44,829 nucleotides of DNA, taken from contig SVJD01000001.1 in the NCBI GenBank assembly GCA_015069165.1, positions 121,485-166,313 on the forward strand. The letters are read 5' to 3'. Position 1 is the stretch's first letter, and every line of letters starts with the position of its first letter. The translations under genes were made by a program, and so were the position numbers. Below, piece by piece: positions 8,794-16,671 of the stretch. The notes beneath the pieces were generated by a model that worked only from the letters and a program-made list of their open reading frames with translations, was not told where the DNA came from and did no database searches. This stretch comes from Oscillospiraceae bacterium (GTDB taxonomy: Bacteria > Bacillota > Clostridia > UBA1212 > UBA1255).

Positions 8794-9504
8794 TCAAAAC
8801 TGACGGAATCGGTAGCCTGCTCCCCATACCGTTTCTATGTATTGAGGCTTTGACATATCTTTTTCTATTTTTTCACGCAATTTATTAATGTGAACAGTCA
8901 CCGTTGAAGTTTCACCAAAGGAATCTGCTCCCCAAATTCTGTCAAAAAGTTGGTCGCGGCTGAATACAACATTGGGATTTGCGGCAAGAAACACAAGTAA
9001 ATCAAATTCTTTATTCGAAAGTATAATTTCCTTGCCGTCAACGTAAACACGCCTTGCCGGTTTGTTGATTTTTATGCCACCGATTTCAACAATTTCATTT
9101 TTTTCTTGCGGCAAATCCTCGCTTTTGGAAAGCAATCTTTCATATCTGTTTATATGAGCCGTAACACGTGCAACAAGTTCACTGGGGCTGAAAGGTTTTA
9201 CTATGTAATCGTCAGCACCCAAACCAAGACCTCGTATTTTGTCAATGTCTTCCTTTTTGGCAGTAACCATAATAATCGGAACATCTTTCTGTTTTCTTAT
9301 TTGACGGCAAATTTCAAATCCATCCATTCCGGGAAGCATAATATCTACAATAACACAAGAAAAATCATCATTTAATGCAGACTTTAAGCCATTTGCACCA
9401 TTGTGTTCTGTCTTTGTGTCATAACCGTTTGCTTCAAGATAATCTCTTTCAAGAGAAGCAATATTCACATCATCTTCAATTATAAGAATTTTTTTATTTT
9501 CCAT
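8794..9504 (-). CDS. OmpR-family response regulator
   Basis: The receiver domain (about 1-120) has the acidic pair EDD, the phosphoacceptor Asp54 in VIVDIMLPGMDG and Lys103 in VKPFSPSEL. A winged-helix DNA-binding domain follows (about 136-233, ending VWGAGYRF). The start is ambiguous: GTG at 9513, TTG at 9510 or ATG at 9504, all behind AAGGA. I chose the ATG because MENKKILIIEDD is the standard receiver start, although the spacing of 11 nt is long. The gene overlaps the end of its sensor kinase by about 11 bp, so the two are translationally coupled. Target genes are unknown. Confidence 0.93.
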   Translation of the reverse strand: MENKKILIIEDDVNIASLERDYLEANGYDTKTEHNGANGLKSALNDDFSCVIVDIMLPGMDGFEICRQIRKQKDVPIIMVTAKKEDIDKIRGLGLGADDYIVKPFSPSELVARVTAHINRYERLLSKSEDLPQEKNEIVEIGGIKINKPARRVYVDGKEIILSNKEFDLLVFLAANPNVVFSRDQLFDRIWGADSFGETSTVTVHINKLREKIEKDMSKPQYIETVWGAGYRFRQF

Positions 9505-11044
9505 TATCAACACTGTCCTTTATTGAAATAATTCCGCCGTCGGTCGGAATACTTATATACACCGTAAGTCCTTCGCCTATATTACTTTCTGCCCAAATTC
9601 TGCCGCCGTGACTTGCAACTATTTGTTTAGCAATAGAAAGACCGAGTCCGCTTCCCTTTACGGGATTTGTTCTTGCAGGGTCAGCTCTGTAGAAAGAATC
9701 AAATATTTTACCGACTAAAGAAGCTTCTACACCGACACCGTCATCTTTCATTGCAATAATGGCAGAGCCGTCTTGCTCAGTAACAGCAACATACAAACTT
9801 CCTATTTCGTCTTTTTTATATTTCGAACTGTTTTCCGCAATGTTTATTAGCACCCTTGCAAATTGATCTCTGTCAATCATAACATATACTGCATCTTTAC
9901 ACAAATTTGCATAAGAGAGACTTATGTTTTTCTTTTCCAATAAAAATTTAAGTTCTTCGCAACATTGGAAAACGTAATTTCCTATTTCAACATGCTCAAA
10001 AACGAATGGTACTCTGTCTAAATCAAGCTTTGAAAAGAGGAATAAATCATCAACCAATTTATCCATTTCAACAGCAGTGTTGTAAATTGTTGTAAGATAT
10101 TTTTGTTGTTTTTCCGGAGAATCAGCAATCCCGTCAATCAAACCCGATACATATCCCTTAATTGAAGTTAAAGGTGTTCGTAAATCGTGAGATATACCGG
10201 CAATCATTTCTTTTCTGTCTTCCTCGTAAATGCGTTGTTTTTCATTTGATTCGAGAAGTTTGTTTCTCATATCCTCAAACTGCCGAATAACATCTGTGAT
10301 TTCATCTTTTCGTGTATATTCAATTTCAAAATCGAGATTTCCCTCACTGATATTTTTAGCGGCTTCTTTCAACTTATTTAAAGGCGTCATAATGCTATTT
10401 GAAACAGCAAAAATCAACGCAAAACTGATAATTACCACAATTGCAGAGCCAATAATTGTTACAGATTTAATTGCATCATAAATATTGTTTGCGGCATCTC
10501 GCCAATACTTACTGTTTTCATTTCGAAATTCAGTAGTACCGATATGGTCATTAAAAAGTAAAATTTCAATGTCATCGCCTGTTTTCTCTGCTTTTAATGT
10601 TGTAAAATACAAGAAGCAATCAGAATCGGAATACAAAATCGTCTTCTTATTCTGCGAAATGGCATTATTCAAAAGAAGTGCCTGTGAATAAATTTGATTT
10701 GCATCATCGCCGCCGTTTATATAAATCGGATTACCATTAATCAGGATATAACTTTTTGATTGAGTTTTCGTTATATAAGAATCAATTATCTCAAAATCTT
10801 CATGACTATTTAACTCATAATGAGATTCATTTGTCATGTCGAACATTCCGTCAAACAAAATCTGCAATTCGTACACAGAAAAAGAAGATATATTTTCTTC
10901 GGGAATTTCAAGACTTTTGACGTCATTTTTTATATATGTTCCTAAAAAAACACGCAAAACGTACAATGACAGCACCATTACAAGAGATAAAAGTACAACA
11001 AGCATTATTATGTTTGAAATAAAAATCCTCTTTTTAACACTCAT
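9494..11044 (-). CDS. Membrane sensor histidine kinase
   Basis: The 516-residue kinase has a first membrane segment (about 10-35) and an extracytoplasmic sensor domain of some 155 residues with no family I recognise. A second membrane segment (about 194-215), a HAMP linker (about 216-270), a HisKA domain with phosphoacceptor His286 in SHDLRTPLTS, and a HATPase domain (about 395-505, with GVGVEASLVGK and GSGLGLSIAKQIV) complete it. It autophosphorylates and passes phosphate to the regulator encoded directly downstream. It is preceded by a membrane protein of unknown function 24 bp upstream, which may be part of the same sensory unit. Confidence 0.93.
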   Translation of the reverse strand: MSVKKRIFISNIIMLVVLLSLVMVLSLYVLRVFLGTYIKNDVKSLEIPEENISSFSVYELQILFDGMFDMTNESHYELNSHEDFEIIDSYITKTQSKSYILINGNPIYINGGDDANQIYSQALLLNNAISQNKKTILYSDSDCFLYFTTLKAEKTGDDIEILLFNDHIGTTEFRNENSKYWRDAANNIYDAIKSVTIIGSAIVVIISFALIFAVSNSIMTPLNKLKEAAKNISEGNLDFEIEYTRKDEITDVIRQFEDMRNKLLESNEKQRIYEEDRKEMIAGISHDLRTPLTSIKGYVSGLIDGIADSPEKQQKYLTTIYNTAVEMDKLVDDLFLFSKLDLDRVPFVFEHVEIGNYVFQCCEELKFLLEKKNISLSYANLCKDAVYVMIDRDQFARVLINIAENSSKYKKDEIGSLYVAVTEQDGSAIIAMKDDGVGVEASLVGKIFDSFYRADPARTNPVKGSGLGLSIAKQIVASHGGRIWAESNIGEGLTVYISIPTDGGIISIKDSVDNGK

Positions 11045-11068
11045 TCAGGTGTGCCCTCCAAAAACGAT

Positions 11069-11716
11069 TTATATCACAACAAAGCAAATAAGAAGTATAG
11101 CATCGAATATAAATATGCCTATTCCGACTCTTTTTATTCCATTCATATCTTCCCATTTAGGGTCTTCGTTTTCGTCTTTTCTGTAAATTATGTGCCACAA
11201 CTCTTCGGCTTTTCCTATAATTAAACCTGCACAAACTGCAAAAAACGCCACAATTACTGCTTGCGGTATAGTTATGAAAGGCTCTTGTCCGAATACCATT
11301 GTCTTAAATAATTCTTCAGAAAAAACCGCATACGGCTTATTTATTTTCAAAGCTTCTTCTGCATCCGAAGTATATTCCCATTCGATGTATGCGTTAGCCT
11401 TTTTAGTTCCGTAAATTTTATAAGTATATTCATAAGGCTCTGTATAGTAATCATTGATTGATTCATCAAATTCGCCTCTGATGTATATTTTAAGTTCTGA
11501 ACATTCAGCAGTTTGCGTGAGTCTTCCCGTCATAACCTTATCGTCAACAAAATAGAACTCATAATTTTTTACATTATCCTCTGCACCTTTCATAATATAT
11601 CTGACATTATCTACAACTGCAGAATAATTATTTGCTTTCGTTCTTGCCAAAAAAGTAAGTAATCCCAAAAGCAAAAGACAACATAAAACAATCAATATAT
11701 TTCTACCTTTGTTCAT
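11069..11716 (-). CDS. Membrane protein of unknown function next to a two-component system
   Basis: I do not recognise this 215-residue protein. It has an N-terminal hydrophobic segment (about 7-24, signal anchor) and a 120-residue extracytoplasmic part rich in Tyr, Glu and Lys. A second membrane segment lies at about 150-170, then a short charged loop (KAEELWHIIYRKDENEDP), then a third segment at the C-terminus (about 196-214). Its start overlaps the stop of the UDP-sugar pyrophosphorylase gene by 4 bp (ATGA), and the sensor kinase starts 24 bp after it. Position suggests an accessory to the kinase or a cell-envelope role, but nothing in the sequence proves either. Confidence 0.75.
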   Translation of the reverse strand: MNKGRNILIVLCCLLLLGLLTFLARTKANNYSAVVDNVRYIMKGAEDNVKNYEFYFVDDKVMTGRLTQTAECSELKIYIRGEFDESINDYYTEPYEYTYKIYGTKKANAYIEWEYTSDAEEALKINKPYAVFSEELFKTMVFGQEPFITIPQAVIVAFFAVCAGLIIGKAEELWHIIYRKDENEDPKWEDMNGIKRVGIGIFIFDAILLICFVVI

Positions 11717-12957
11717 ATTTTTCCACTTCCTGCAACATAATCTAAATAAAGTTTTTCTGCCGACTCAGGACTGTCTTCGCCGCATTTGTTCTTTATCGGT
11801 GCAAATTCATGCTCTCTTTTAATTCTGAATATCCCCATATCATCGTAATATGCAAATGCATCAAAAATAAATGCTTCATATTTATACGCATTTGGCTTTT
11901 CAGGTGTAATTTTAATACCTTTATCGTTAACAAAGGAAGCTTTTTTATGGGCAACATGATAAGGAAGACCTTTATCACCCATTTTTTCAAAAACCTCAAC
12001 ATTAAACAAATTACAGAGAATATGCGCATCGCCGTAAACAAATTCACCCTTATCGTCCCTAAGCTCTGCCATTTCAGATGAAATCTCAGTATATTCTATT
12101 ACAAAAGGTTTTCCGTCTTTTTTGCAAAAAACTCCTGCCTTTTCATAAGGATCTCTTTTAATTAAGGATTTACCTCCGAGTTTATATCCGTTAGAAGAAA
12201 TATACCCTAAAAAGCAAGGATCTGCAAGTTGAACGAGTATATTATCTATTCCGCAAGTAAAAATCCACTTTGTTCCGCGTTTATTCATATCCTCGATAAC
12301 ACCGCGTCCGAGCATTGCTCTGAATATTCCGCCGTGACCGTCTGCGCCTTCTTTTAATCTATATTTTTCCTCAAGAATAAGCTTTCCTTCTTCGTCAAGC
12401 ATGGGAAGCATATACTGTTTAAAGAAAAAAATTTCACTTTTCGGATAGCCGAAGTAATTGTTTTTTTCAAAAAAAGCCTTCGTGTCGCTGTCGTTTTCCT
12501 CGCTTGTCATTATATACCACGGAATGTTTCTTCCGCATTCTTCGGATCTTTTCTTTATTCTTCGGCATTGTATTTCAAAAAGCGAAACTGTTTCAGGAAC
12601 TCTTACATAATATGTGCCTTTCGGGCCGTTATGACCGAGACGAGTTCCTTGACCACCCGCCATTGTAACAACGGCATACTCCCCATTTTTCATAATTTCA
12701 AAACCTTTTTGAATGTATTTGTTCCTCTGTTCTTCAGTTAAATCTGCTTCTATTACACAAGGAATAGGCTCTATCACAGAGTTTTCGGAATATTCCCCTT
12801 CTTTTTTATTAAAAAGTTTCTGTGCTGTCTCGATATCGATATCTTTAAGCTGTCTTTCAAGAAGATTGCTTTCAATATCAGAAAGTTCACTTTCAAACGA
12901 AAAAACATGAGCTTGATTTAATTCAACAAATTTTGACTTTATTACATCTGAAATCAT
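11713..12957 (-). CDS. UDPGP-family UTP:sugar-1-phosphate uridylyltransferase
   Basis: The 414-residue enzyme belongs to the eukaryote-like UDPGP family (UDP-GlcNAc/GalNAc pyrophosphorylase AGX1 type), not to the bacterial GalU or GlmU types. The uridine-binding loop is MAGGQGTRLG (99-108) followed by PKGTY. Further family motifs are IPWYIMTSEEND, GHGGIFRAML and the Asp of CGIDNILVQLADP. It would form a UDP-sugar from UTP and a hexose(-NAc)-1-phosphate; UDP-GlcNAc or UDP-glucose cannot be chosen from sequence alone. AAGGAG precedes the ATG. It sits between tyrA (18 bp) and the unknown membrane protein (4-bp overlap). Confidence 0.9.
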   Translation of the reverse strand: MISDVIKSKFVELNQAHVFSFESELSDIESNLLERQLKDIDIETAQKLFNKKEGEYSENSVIEPIPCVIEADLTEEQRNKYIQKGFEIMKNGEYAVVTMAGGQGTRLGHNGPKGTYYVRVPETVSLFEIQCRRIKKRSEECGRNIPWYIMTSEENDSDTKAFFEKNNYFGYPKSEIFFFKQYMLPMLDEEGKLILEEKYRLKEGADGHGGIFRAMLGRGVIEDMNKRGTKWIFTCGIDNILVQLADPCFLGYISSNGYKLGGKSLIKRDPYEKAGVFCKKDGKPFVIEYTEISSEMAELRDDKGEFVYGDAHILCNLFNVEVFEKMGDKGLPYHVAHKKASFVNDKGIKITPEKPNAYKYEAFIFDAFAYYDDMGIFRIKREHEFAPIKNKCGEDSPESAEKLYLDYVAGSGKI

Positions 12958-12975
12958 ACCGTAACTCCTTACTTT

Positions 12976-13806
12976 TCAGCCGTCTATTTCGTGTTTAATC
13001 TTTTTACCTTCATAAAAAAGCTCTTTTAATTCCTGAATATTATCTTCTTCAAGTGCTTTTTTATATTTTTCAAGTGATGATATTATATTTGACAATTCGA
13101 AAACAATATTTTCTTTATTTTCCATACAAAGTTGCGACCACATTACTTCATTTAACCACGCAACTCTCGTAAGGTCTTTATAACTCCCGGCAGAAAATCC
13201 TTTATGGATTCTTGCTGTAGGACTTTTTACATAAGCATTGGATACTATATGAGCAAGCTGCGAAGTAAAAGCAATAATTCTGTCGTGTTCTTCTGCATTT
13301 ATTACCGAAAAGTGCGCAAACTGCGCAGGTTCCAACAATTCTTTAATTTCTTCAAGAAAAGCCATATTGTCATATTTCGGCGGAACGAGAACCATATAGG
13401 CACCCTTAAACAAGCTTGCTTTACTGTATTTAAACCCTGAATACTGCGTACCGGCCATTGGATGTCCGCCCACAAAAGTAAAACCGTGTTTTTTTGCAAT
13501 TTCAAAACAAGCTTTGCAAACTTTTGCTTTTATTCCGCAACAATCAATAATAAATGTTTCTTTTGAAATATACTTAGCCGCCGCAGAAAGATATTCAACG
13601 GCATCATCGGGATAAACGCAGAGCAAAACCAGCTGACATTCTTTGATATTTTCGAATGTCAATTCTCTGTCAACTGCTCCGCTTAGTATTGCAAAATCAA
13701 GCATTTTTTTATCCGCATCAAAAGAGTAAACGGTGTGCCCGCTTTTTTTATATGCTTTTGCAAACGAGCCTCCGATGAGACCCAAACCTACAATGCCTAC
13801 TGTCAT
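12976..13806 (-). CDS. tyrA: Prephenate dehydrogenase
   Basis: The 276-residue protein starts with an NAD-binding Rossmann motif (VGIVGLGLIGGSFAKA). It carries the prephenate dehydrogenase signatures GGHPMAGTQYSG and FTSQLAHIVSNA, plus the late FSAGSYKDLTRVA. It oxidatively decarboxylates prephenate to 4-hydroxyphenylpyruvate, the tyrosine branch of the aromatic pathway. It lacks a C-terminal ACT domain and so probably lacks direct tyrosine feedback of that kind. Its ATG overlaps the TAA of the DAHP synthase gene by one base (TAATG), so the two are coupled. Both lie downstream of the Phe/Tyr-rich leader at 14927-15022. Confidence 0.94.
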   Translation of the reverse strand: MTVGIVGLGLIGGSFAKAYKKSGHTVYSFDADKKMLDFAILSGAVDRELTFENIKECQLVLLCVYPDDAVEYLSAAAKYISKETFIIDCCGIKAKVCKACFEIAKKHGFTFVGGHPMAGTQYSGFKYSKASLFKGAYMVLVPPKYDNMAFLEEIKELLEPAQFAHFSVINAEEHDRIIAFTSQLAHIVSNAYVKSPTARIHKGFSAGSYKDLTRVAWLNEVMWSQLCMENKENIVFELSNIISSLEKYKKALEEDNIQELKELFYEGKKIKHEIDG

Positions 13807-14807
13807 TATCTTGACACCTCATAAACCTTTCTTACTTTATCTGCAACATCTTTAAATTGCTCCGGTGTAAGCGATTGTGCGCCGTCACAAAGTGCATTTT
13901 TAGGGTCATTATGAACTTCAATCATCAATCCGTCAGCACCTGCTGCAGCTGCTGAGAGAGAGAGAGGCTTAACAAGCCTTGACATTCCGCCGGAATGGCT
14001 GGGATCAACAACTACAGGCAAATGTGAAAGTTCATGAAGCATCGGAACTGCAGAAATGTCAAGTGTATTTCTCGTATACGTTTCAAAGGTTCTTATACCG
14101 CGTTCGCAGAGAATAATATTTTCGTTACCGCCTGCCATAATATACTCCGCACTCATTAAAAATTCTTTAAGATTATTTGCCAGACCTCTTTTTAAAAGTA
14201 TAGGCTTCTTTGTATGACCAAGTTCTTTCAAAAGGTCAAAATTTTGCATATTTCTTGCACCGACTTGAATAATATCTACATCATCAAACAAAGACAAATG
14301 GTTTGCATTCATTATTTCCGTTATTATCGGAAGTCCCGTGACTTGTTTTGCTTTAAGAAGAAGTTTTATACCCTCGTCTTTAAGACCTTGGAAATCATAA
14401 GGGGAAGTCCTCGGTTTAAACGCTCCGCCTCTTAATATATCTGCACCTGCGGCTTTTACTTTCTCAGCAACTTCAATAATTTGTTCTTCTGATTCAACAG
14501 AACAAGGTCCTGCAATTAAAGCGAAATTGCCGCCTCCGATTTTTACTCCGTTTATATCAATGACCGTGTCGTCGGGATGAAATTTTCTGTTTGCATTTTT
14601 AAATGGCTCACTGATAGTCTTTACTGCTTCTACGATTTCAAGACTTTCAAGGAGCTCTGTGTCAATTTTCTTCGTATCACCGATCAATCCGATAATGGTT
14701 TGATAATGACCTCTCGATATATGAACATCAAGACCTCTCGTTGAAAACCAATTACATAAGTTCTCGATTTGTTCTTCCGTTACACCCGGTTTTAATACTG
14801 TTACCAT
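13806..14807 (-). CDS. aroF: 3-deoxy-7-phosphoheptulonate (DAHP) synthase
   Basis: This enzyme condenses phosphoenolpyruvate and erythrose-4-phosphate, the first step of aromatic amino acid synthesis. The 333-residue product has a ferredoxin-like N-terminal regulatory domain (about 1-70), as in the Thermotoga-type I-beta enzymes, where it carries feedback by Tyr/Phe. The catalytic barrel follows (FALIAGPCSVESEEQI, GGAFKPRTSPYDFQG, VVVDPSHSGG). GGAGG lies 11 nt before the ATG, in the short stretch after the attenuator terminator. The gene therefore appears regulated both by transcription attenuation and by allostery. Confidence 0.95.
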   Translation of the reverse strand: MVTVLKPGVTEEQIENLCNWFSTRGLDVHISRGHYQTIIGLIGDTKKIDTELLESLEIVEAVKTISEPFKNANRKFHPDDTVIDINGVKIGGGNFALIAGPCSVESEEQIIEVAEKVKAAGADILRGGAFKPRTSPYDFQGLKDEGIKLLLKAKQVTGLPIITEIMNANHLSLFDDVDIIQVGARNMQNFDLLKELGHTKKPILLKRGLANNLKEFLMSAEYIMAGGNENIILCERGIRTFETYTRNTLDISAVPMLHELSHLPVVVDPSHSGGMSRLVKPLSLSAAAAGADGLMIEVHNDPKNALCDGAQSLTPEQFKDVADKVRKVYEVSR

Positions 14808-14840
14808 ACTTCAAAATCCTCCTGTAATAATTTGCAAAAA

Positions 14841-14877
14841 TAAAAAATACCGTACGGTTCATTTCTGCCGTACGGTA
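14841..14877 (-). terminator. Attenuator terminator before aroF
   Basis: On the minus strand a 10-bp perfect stem (TACCGTACGG at 14877-14868 pairing with CCGTACGGTA at 14857-14848, loop of 10 nt) is followed by TTTTTT and more U-rich sequence. It lies about 40 nt before the aroF ATG and about 200 nt downstream of the leader promoter. It would also stop transcription coming from the esterase operon. Confidence 0.9.
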
Positions 14878-14940
14878 ATAATTTTTATCTTGCTATTTTG
14901 GGATAACCAAAAAAGGCTAAAAACTTTTACACAGCAGAAA
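14862..14940 (-). promoter_or_regulatory. Proposed antiterminator pairing
   Basis: The segment TTTCTGCTGT at the end of the leader ORF (14940-14931) can pair with ACGGCAGAAA (14871-14862): ten pairs with one G-U, extendable by two more G-U pairs. The second segment contains four bases of the terminator's 5' arm plus loop bases, so this pairing and the terminator stem exclude each other. A ribosome at the leader stop codon would cover the first segment. A ribosome stalled on the Tyr/Phe run, 24 nt or more upstream, would leave it free. Seen by eye; no folding energy was computed. Confidence 0.7.
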
Positions 14941-15022
14941 ATTCTTTAACTTTACTAAACTCATAATAAAAGTAAAAGTAATACGCTTTTGAAAAAAAGT
15001 TTTTAAATGACTTTACAACCAT
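14927..15022 (-). CDS. Phe/Tyr-rich leader peptide of the aro operon
   Basis: A 31-codon ORF starts at ATG 15022 with GGAGG (15037-15033) 10 nt upstream and stops at TAA 14927. Twelve of its residues are Phe or Tyr, including seven in a row at positions 14-20 (YYFYFYY); others are F6, F9, F10, F22 and F28. It starts about 30 nt into the transcript predicted from the promoter at 15059-15087. An in-frame ATG at 15046 is too close to the predicted start of transcription and lacks a ribosome site. The codon content, the following terminator and the gene it precedes (DAHP synthase, then prephenate dehydrogenase) match an attenuation leader that senses charged tRNA-Phe and tRNA-Tyr. I know of no family for the peptide itself, which need not be stable or functional. 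Confidence 0.85.
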   Translation of the reverse strand: MVVKSFKNFFSKAYYFYFYYEFSKVKEFSAV

Positions 15023-15058
15023 TTTTCGGAAACCTCCGCCTACCATGTTACAAAGGCT

Positions 15059-15087
15059 ATTTTAATACTGACTCTCAATGTTGTCAA
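15059..15087 (-). promoter_or_regulatory. Promoter of the aro leader and operon
   Basis: On the minus strand a perfect -35 TTGACA (15087-15082), a 17-bp spacer and -10 TAAAAT (15064-15059) begin 4 bp after the esterase stop codon. Transcription would start near 15052, about 15 nt before the leader ribosome site. Confidence 0.82.
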
Positions 15088-15090
15088 TCG

Positions 15091-16668
15091 TTATTTTGCA
15101 ATCTCAAAACCGGGAGCCGGAAGTCCTTCGCTGTTTCCTAAATTAGCCATGCGAATATTTGCATTAGGTATCATTGCATATTGGACAATTGTCGGCTGAC
15201 CTGTCACAGTTATTTTAACTGTATCCTCATCTAAAATTTCAGCTGTATACGCAATATCTTTTCCGTCTTTATCAAGCACAGTAAAACCTTTAAGTGTTTT
15301 GCGCTCTAAAAGCTTAAGGCCATCACCTACATACACGAAATCAATTAATACATTATCTTGGTTCCATGTAACATTTTCAGGTTCCGGACTTCTGACATAA
15401 TTTGCATCTGCCACGTTATAAATCTCAGATGCAGCAACACCTGCGGCTCTTACACCAAGCTGGCGTTTATATGGCGGATGTGCAAAATCACCGTCTCCTG
15501 CCTGCACACCTTGATCACGGGAAACTATAATAAAAACATTATTAAGATTTTTGGTAACATCAAACTGAGCCGCTCTTATATAATGTATTTCATTCCATAC
15601 CTTTATACCTTCTGTTCCATGTGTAGAAAGCTGCACATTTATTATCGGAAATTTTAGTTTCCAAATATTGCGGTATTCTTTGAATGTCGCAACAAGATTG
15701 TCACAATATGTTTTGTGGTGTCCTCCTGCCGATTCGCTTTCACCTTGATAAAAAATCATTCCTGTAATGGGATTTTGTGTAAAAGGATGAATCAATGCAT
15801 TATAAAAACCACCGGCACCGATACTCGGTGCAAACAATGTTTCACATTCAGCAGAAAGTCCGGCAGGCATAAGCTCCTGCAATGTAGCACCGCCTGCAGC
15901 TGTCATAATAATCCCTAACGGAACATCAATTTGCTTGCCAAGCTCTTTTGCAAAGTAATAGCCAAGTGCCGAAAAATCATTTACATTTGCCGTTGTTGTC
16001 TTCTTCCATTTCCACTTTTCATTTGCAGTATCTTTTTGCGGAACAGAAAAATCCACCTTATTCTTTATATCCATTACATATTCTCTGCTTTGAGTATAAA
16101 TTCTGATGGGATCATTTTTATCAATTTCTTTTCTGTATTCTGTATCTTTTGCAAGACACAAAGACATACTTACAACGGCATTAGATTGCCCGTTTACTAT
16201 CCAAACATCGCCTACAAGAATATCTTTAAACTCCGTTACGACCCCGTTTTGAGGGTATATTTTTAATATTTGAGCTTCTTTTGTAGCTTCGTGCGGCGAA
16301 AATTGAATTTTCCACTCTCCGTCTTTATTAACAATTCCGTATCTTTTTTCCCCCATAAATTCAGCATAAATAATACCGCCGACATTCTCGGACCAACCAA
16401 ATACGTTGAAGTAATTGTTTCTTTGAACAACCATATCGGAACTTATTGTTCCCGAAACGCTGTATTTAACTTCTTTGCCATCATCTTCTATCGGCTTTTG
16501 CGCTTCAAGTTTATCCTTATAAACATTTACAACAGTACTATCGACCAATTGCTCCGTTTCCGGAGAAATGTTAGCGGTAATATTATTATTTTGCTTTGCA
16601 GAATCACATCTTGCAAAGGAAAAAATCATTAAAATTGCAACAAAAACAATTAAAAGCTTCCTAAACAT
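15091..16668 (-). CDS. Sialate O-acetylesterase-like (SASA/SGNH) lipoprotein or secreted esterase
   Basis: The 525-residue protein begins with a hydrophobic signal sequence and a cysteine at residue 21 (FARC), an imperfect lipobox. Serine 162 lies in IVNGQSN, the SGNH/SASA nucleophile block. FYQGESES and DGDFAHPPYKRQLG carry the other expected catalytic residues. A beta-rich N-terminal domain precedes the hydrolase. The family removes O-acetyl groups from sialic acids or from plant xylans and related glycans, outside the cytoplasm. Which substrate applies is not decidable. It is the last gene of the oadG-oadB-htpG-mutase unit, starting 3 bp after the mutase stop; its link to those genes is not obvious. 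Confidence 0.85.
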   Translation of the reverse strand: MFRKLLIVFVAILMIFSFARCDSAKQNNNITANISPETEQLVDSTVVNVYKDKLEAQKPIEDDGKEVKYSVSGTISSDMVVQRNNYFNVFGWSENVGGIIYAEFMGEKRYGIVNKDGEWKIQFSPHEATKEAQILKIYPQNGVVTEFKDILVGDVWIVNGQSNAVVSMSLCLAKDTEYRKEIDKNDPIRIYTQSREYVMDIKNKVDFSVPQKDTANEKWKWKKTTTANVNDFSALGYYFAKELGKQIDVPLGIIMTAAGGATLQELMPAGLSAECETLFAPSIGAGGFYNALIHPFTQNPITGMIFYQGESESAGGHHKTYCDNLVATFKEYRNIWKLKFPIINVQLSTHGTEGIKVWNEIHYIRAAQFDVTKNLNNVFIIVSRDQGVQAGDGDFAHPPYKRQLGVRAAGVAASEIYNVADANYVRSPEPENVTWNQDNVLIDFVYVGDGLKLLERKTLKGFTVLDKDGKDIAYTAEILDEDTVKITVTGQPTIVQYAMIPNANIRMANLGNSEGLPAPGFEIAK

Positions 16669-16671
16669 ACA

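Noticed and set aside
15044-15046. Earlier in-frame ATG for the leader peptide (8 codons longer)
   Set aside because: It would lie within a few bases of the predicted transcription start and has no ribosome site; the ATG at 15022 has GGAGG.
14808-15090. T-box riboswitch before aroF
   Set aside because: No T-box sequence or specifier stem is visible, and the leader ORF with terminator explains the region better.
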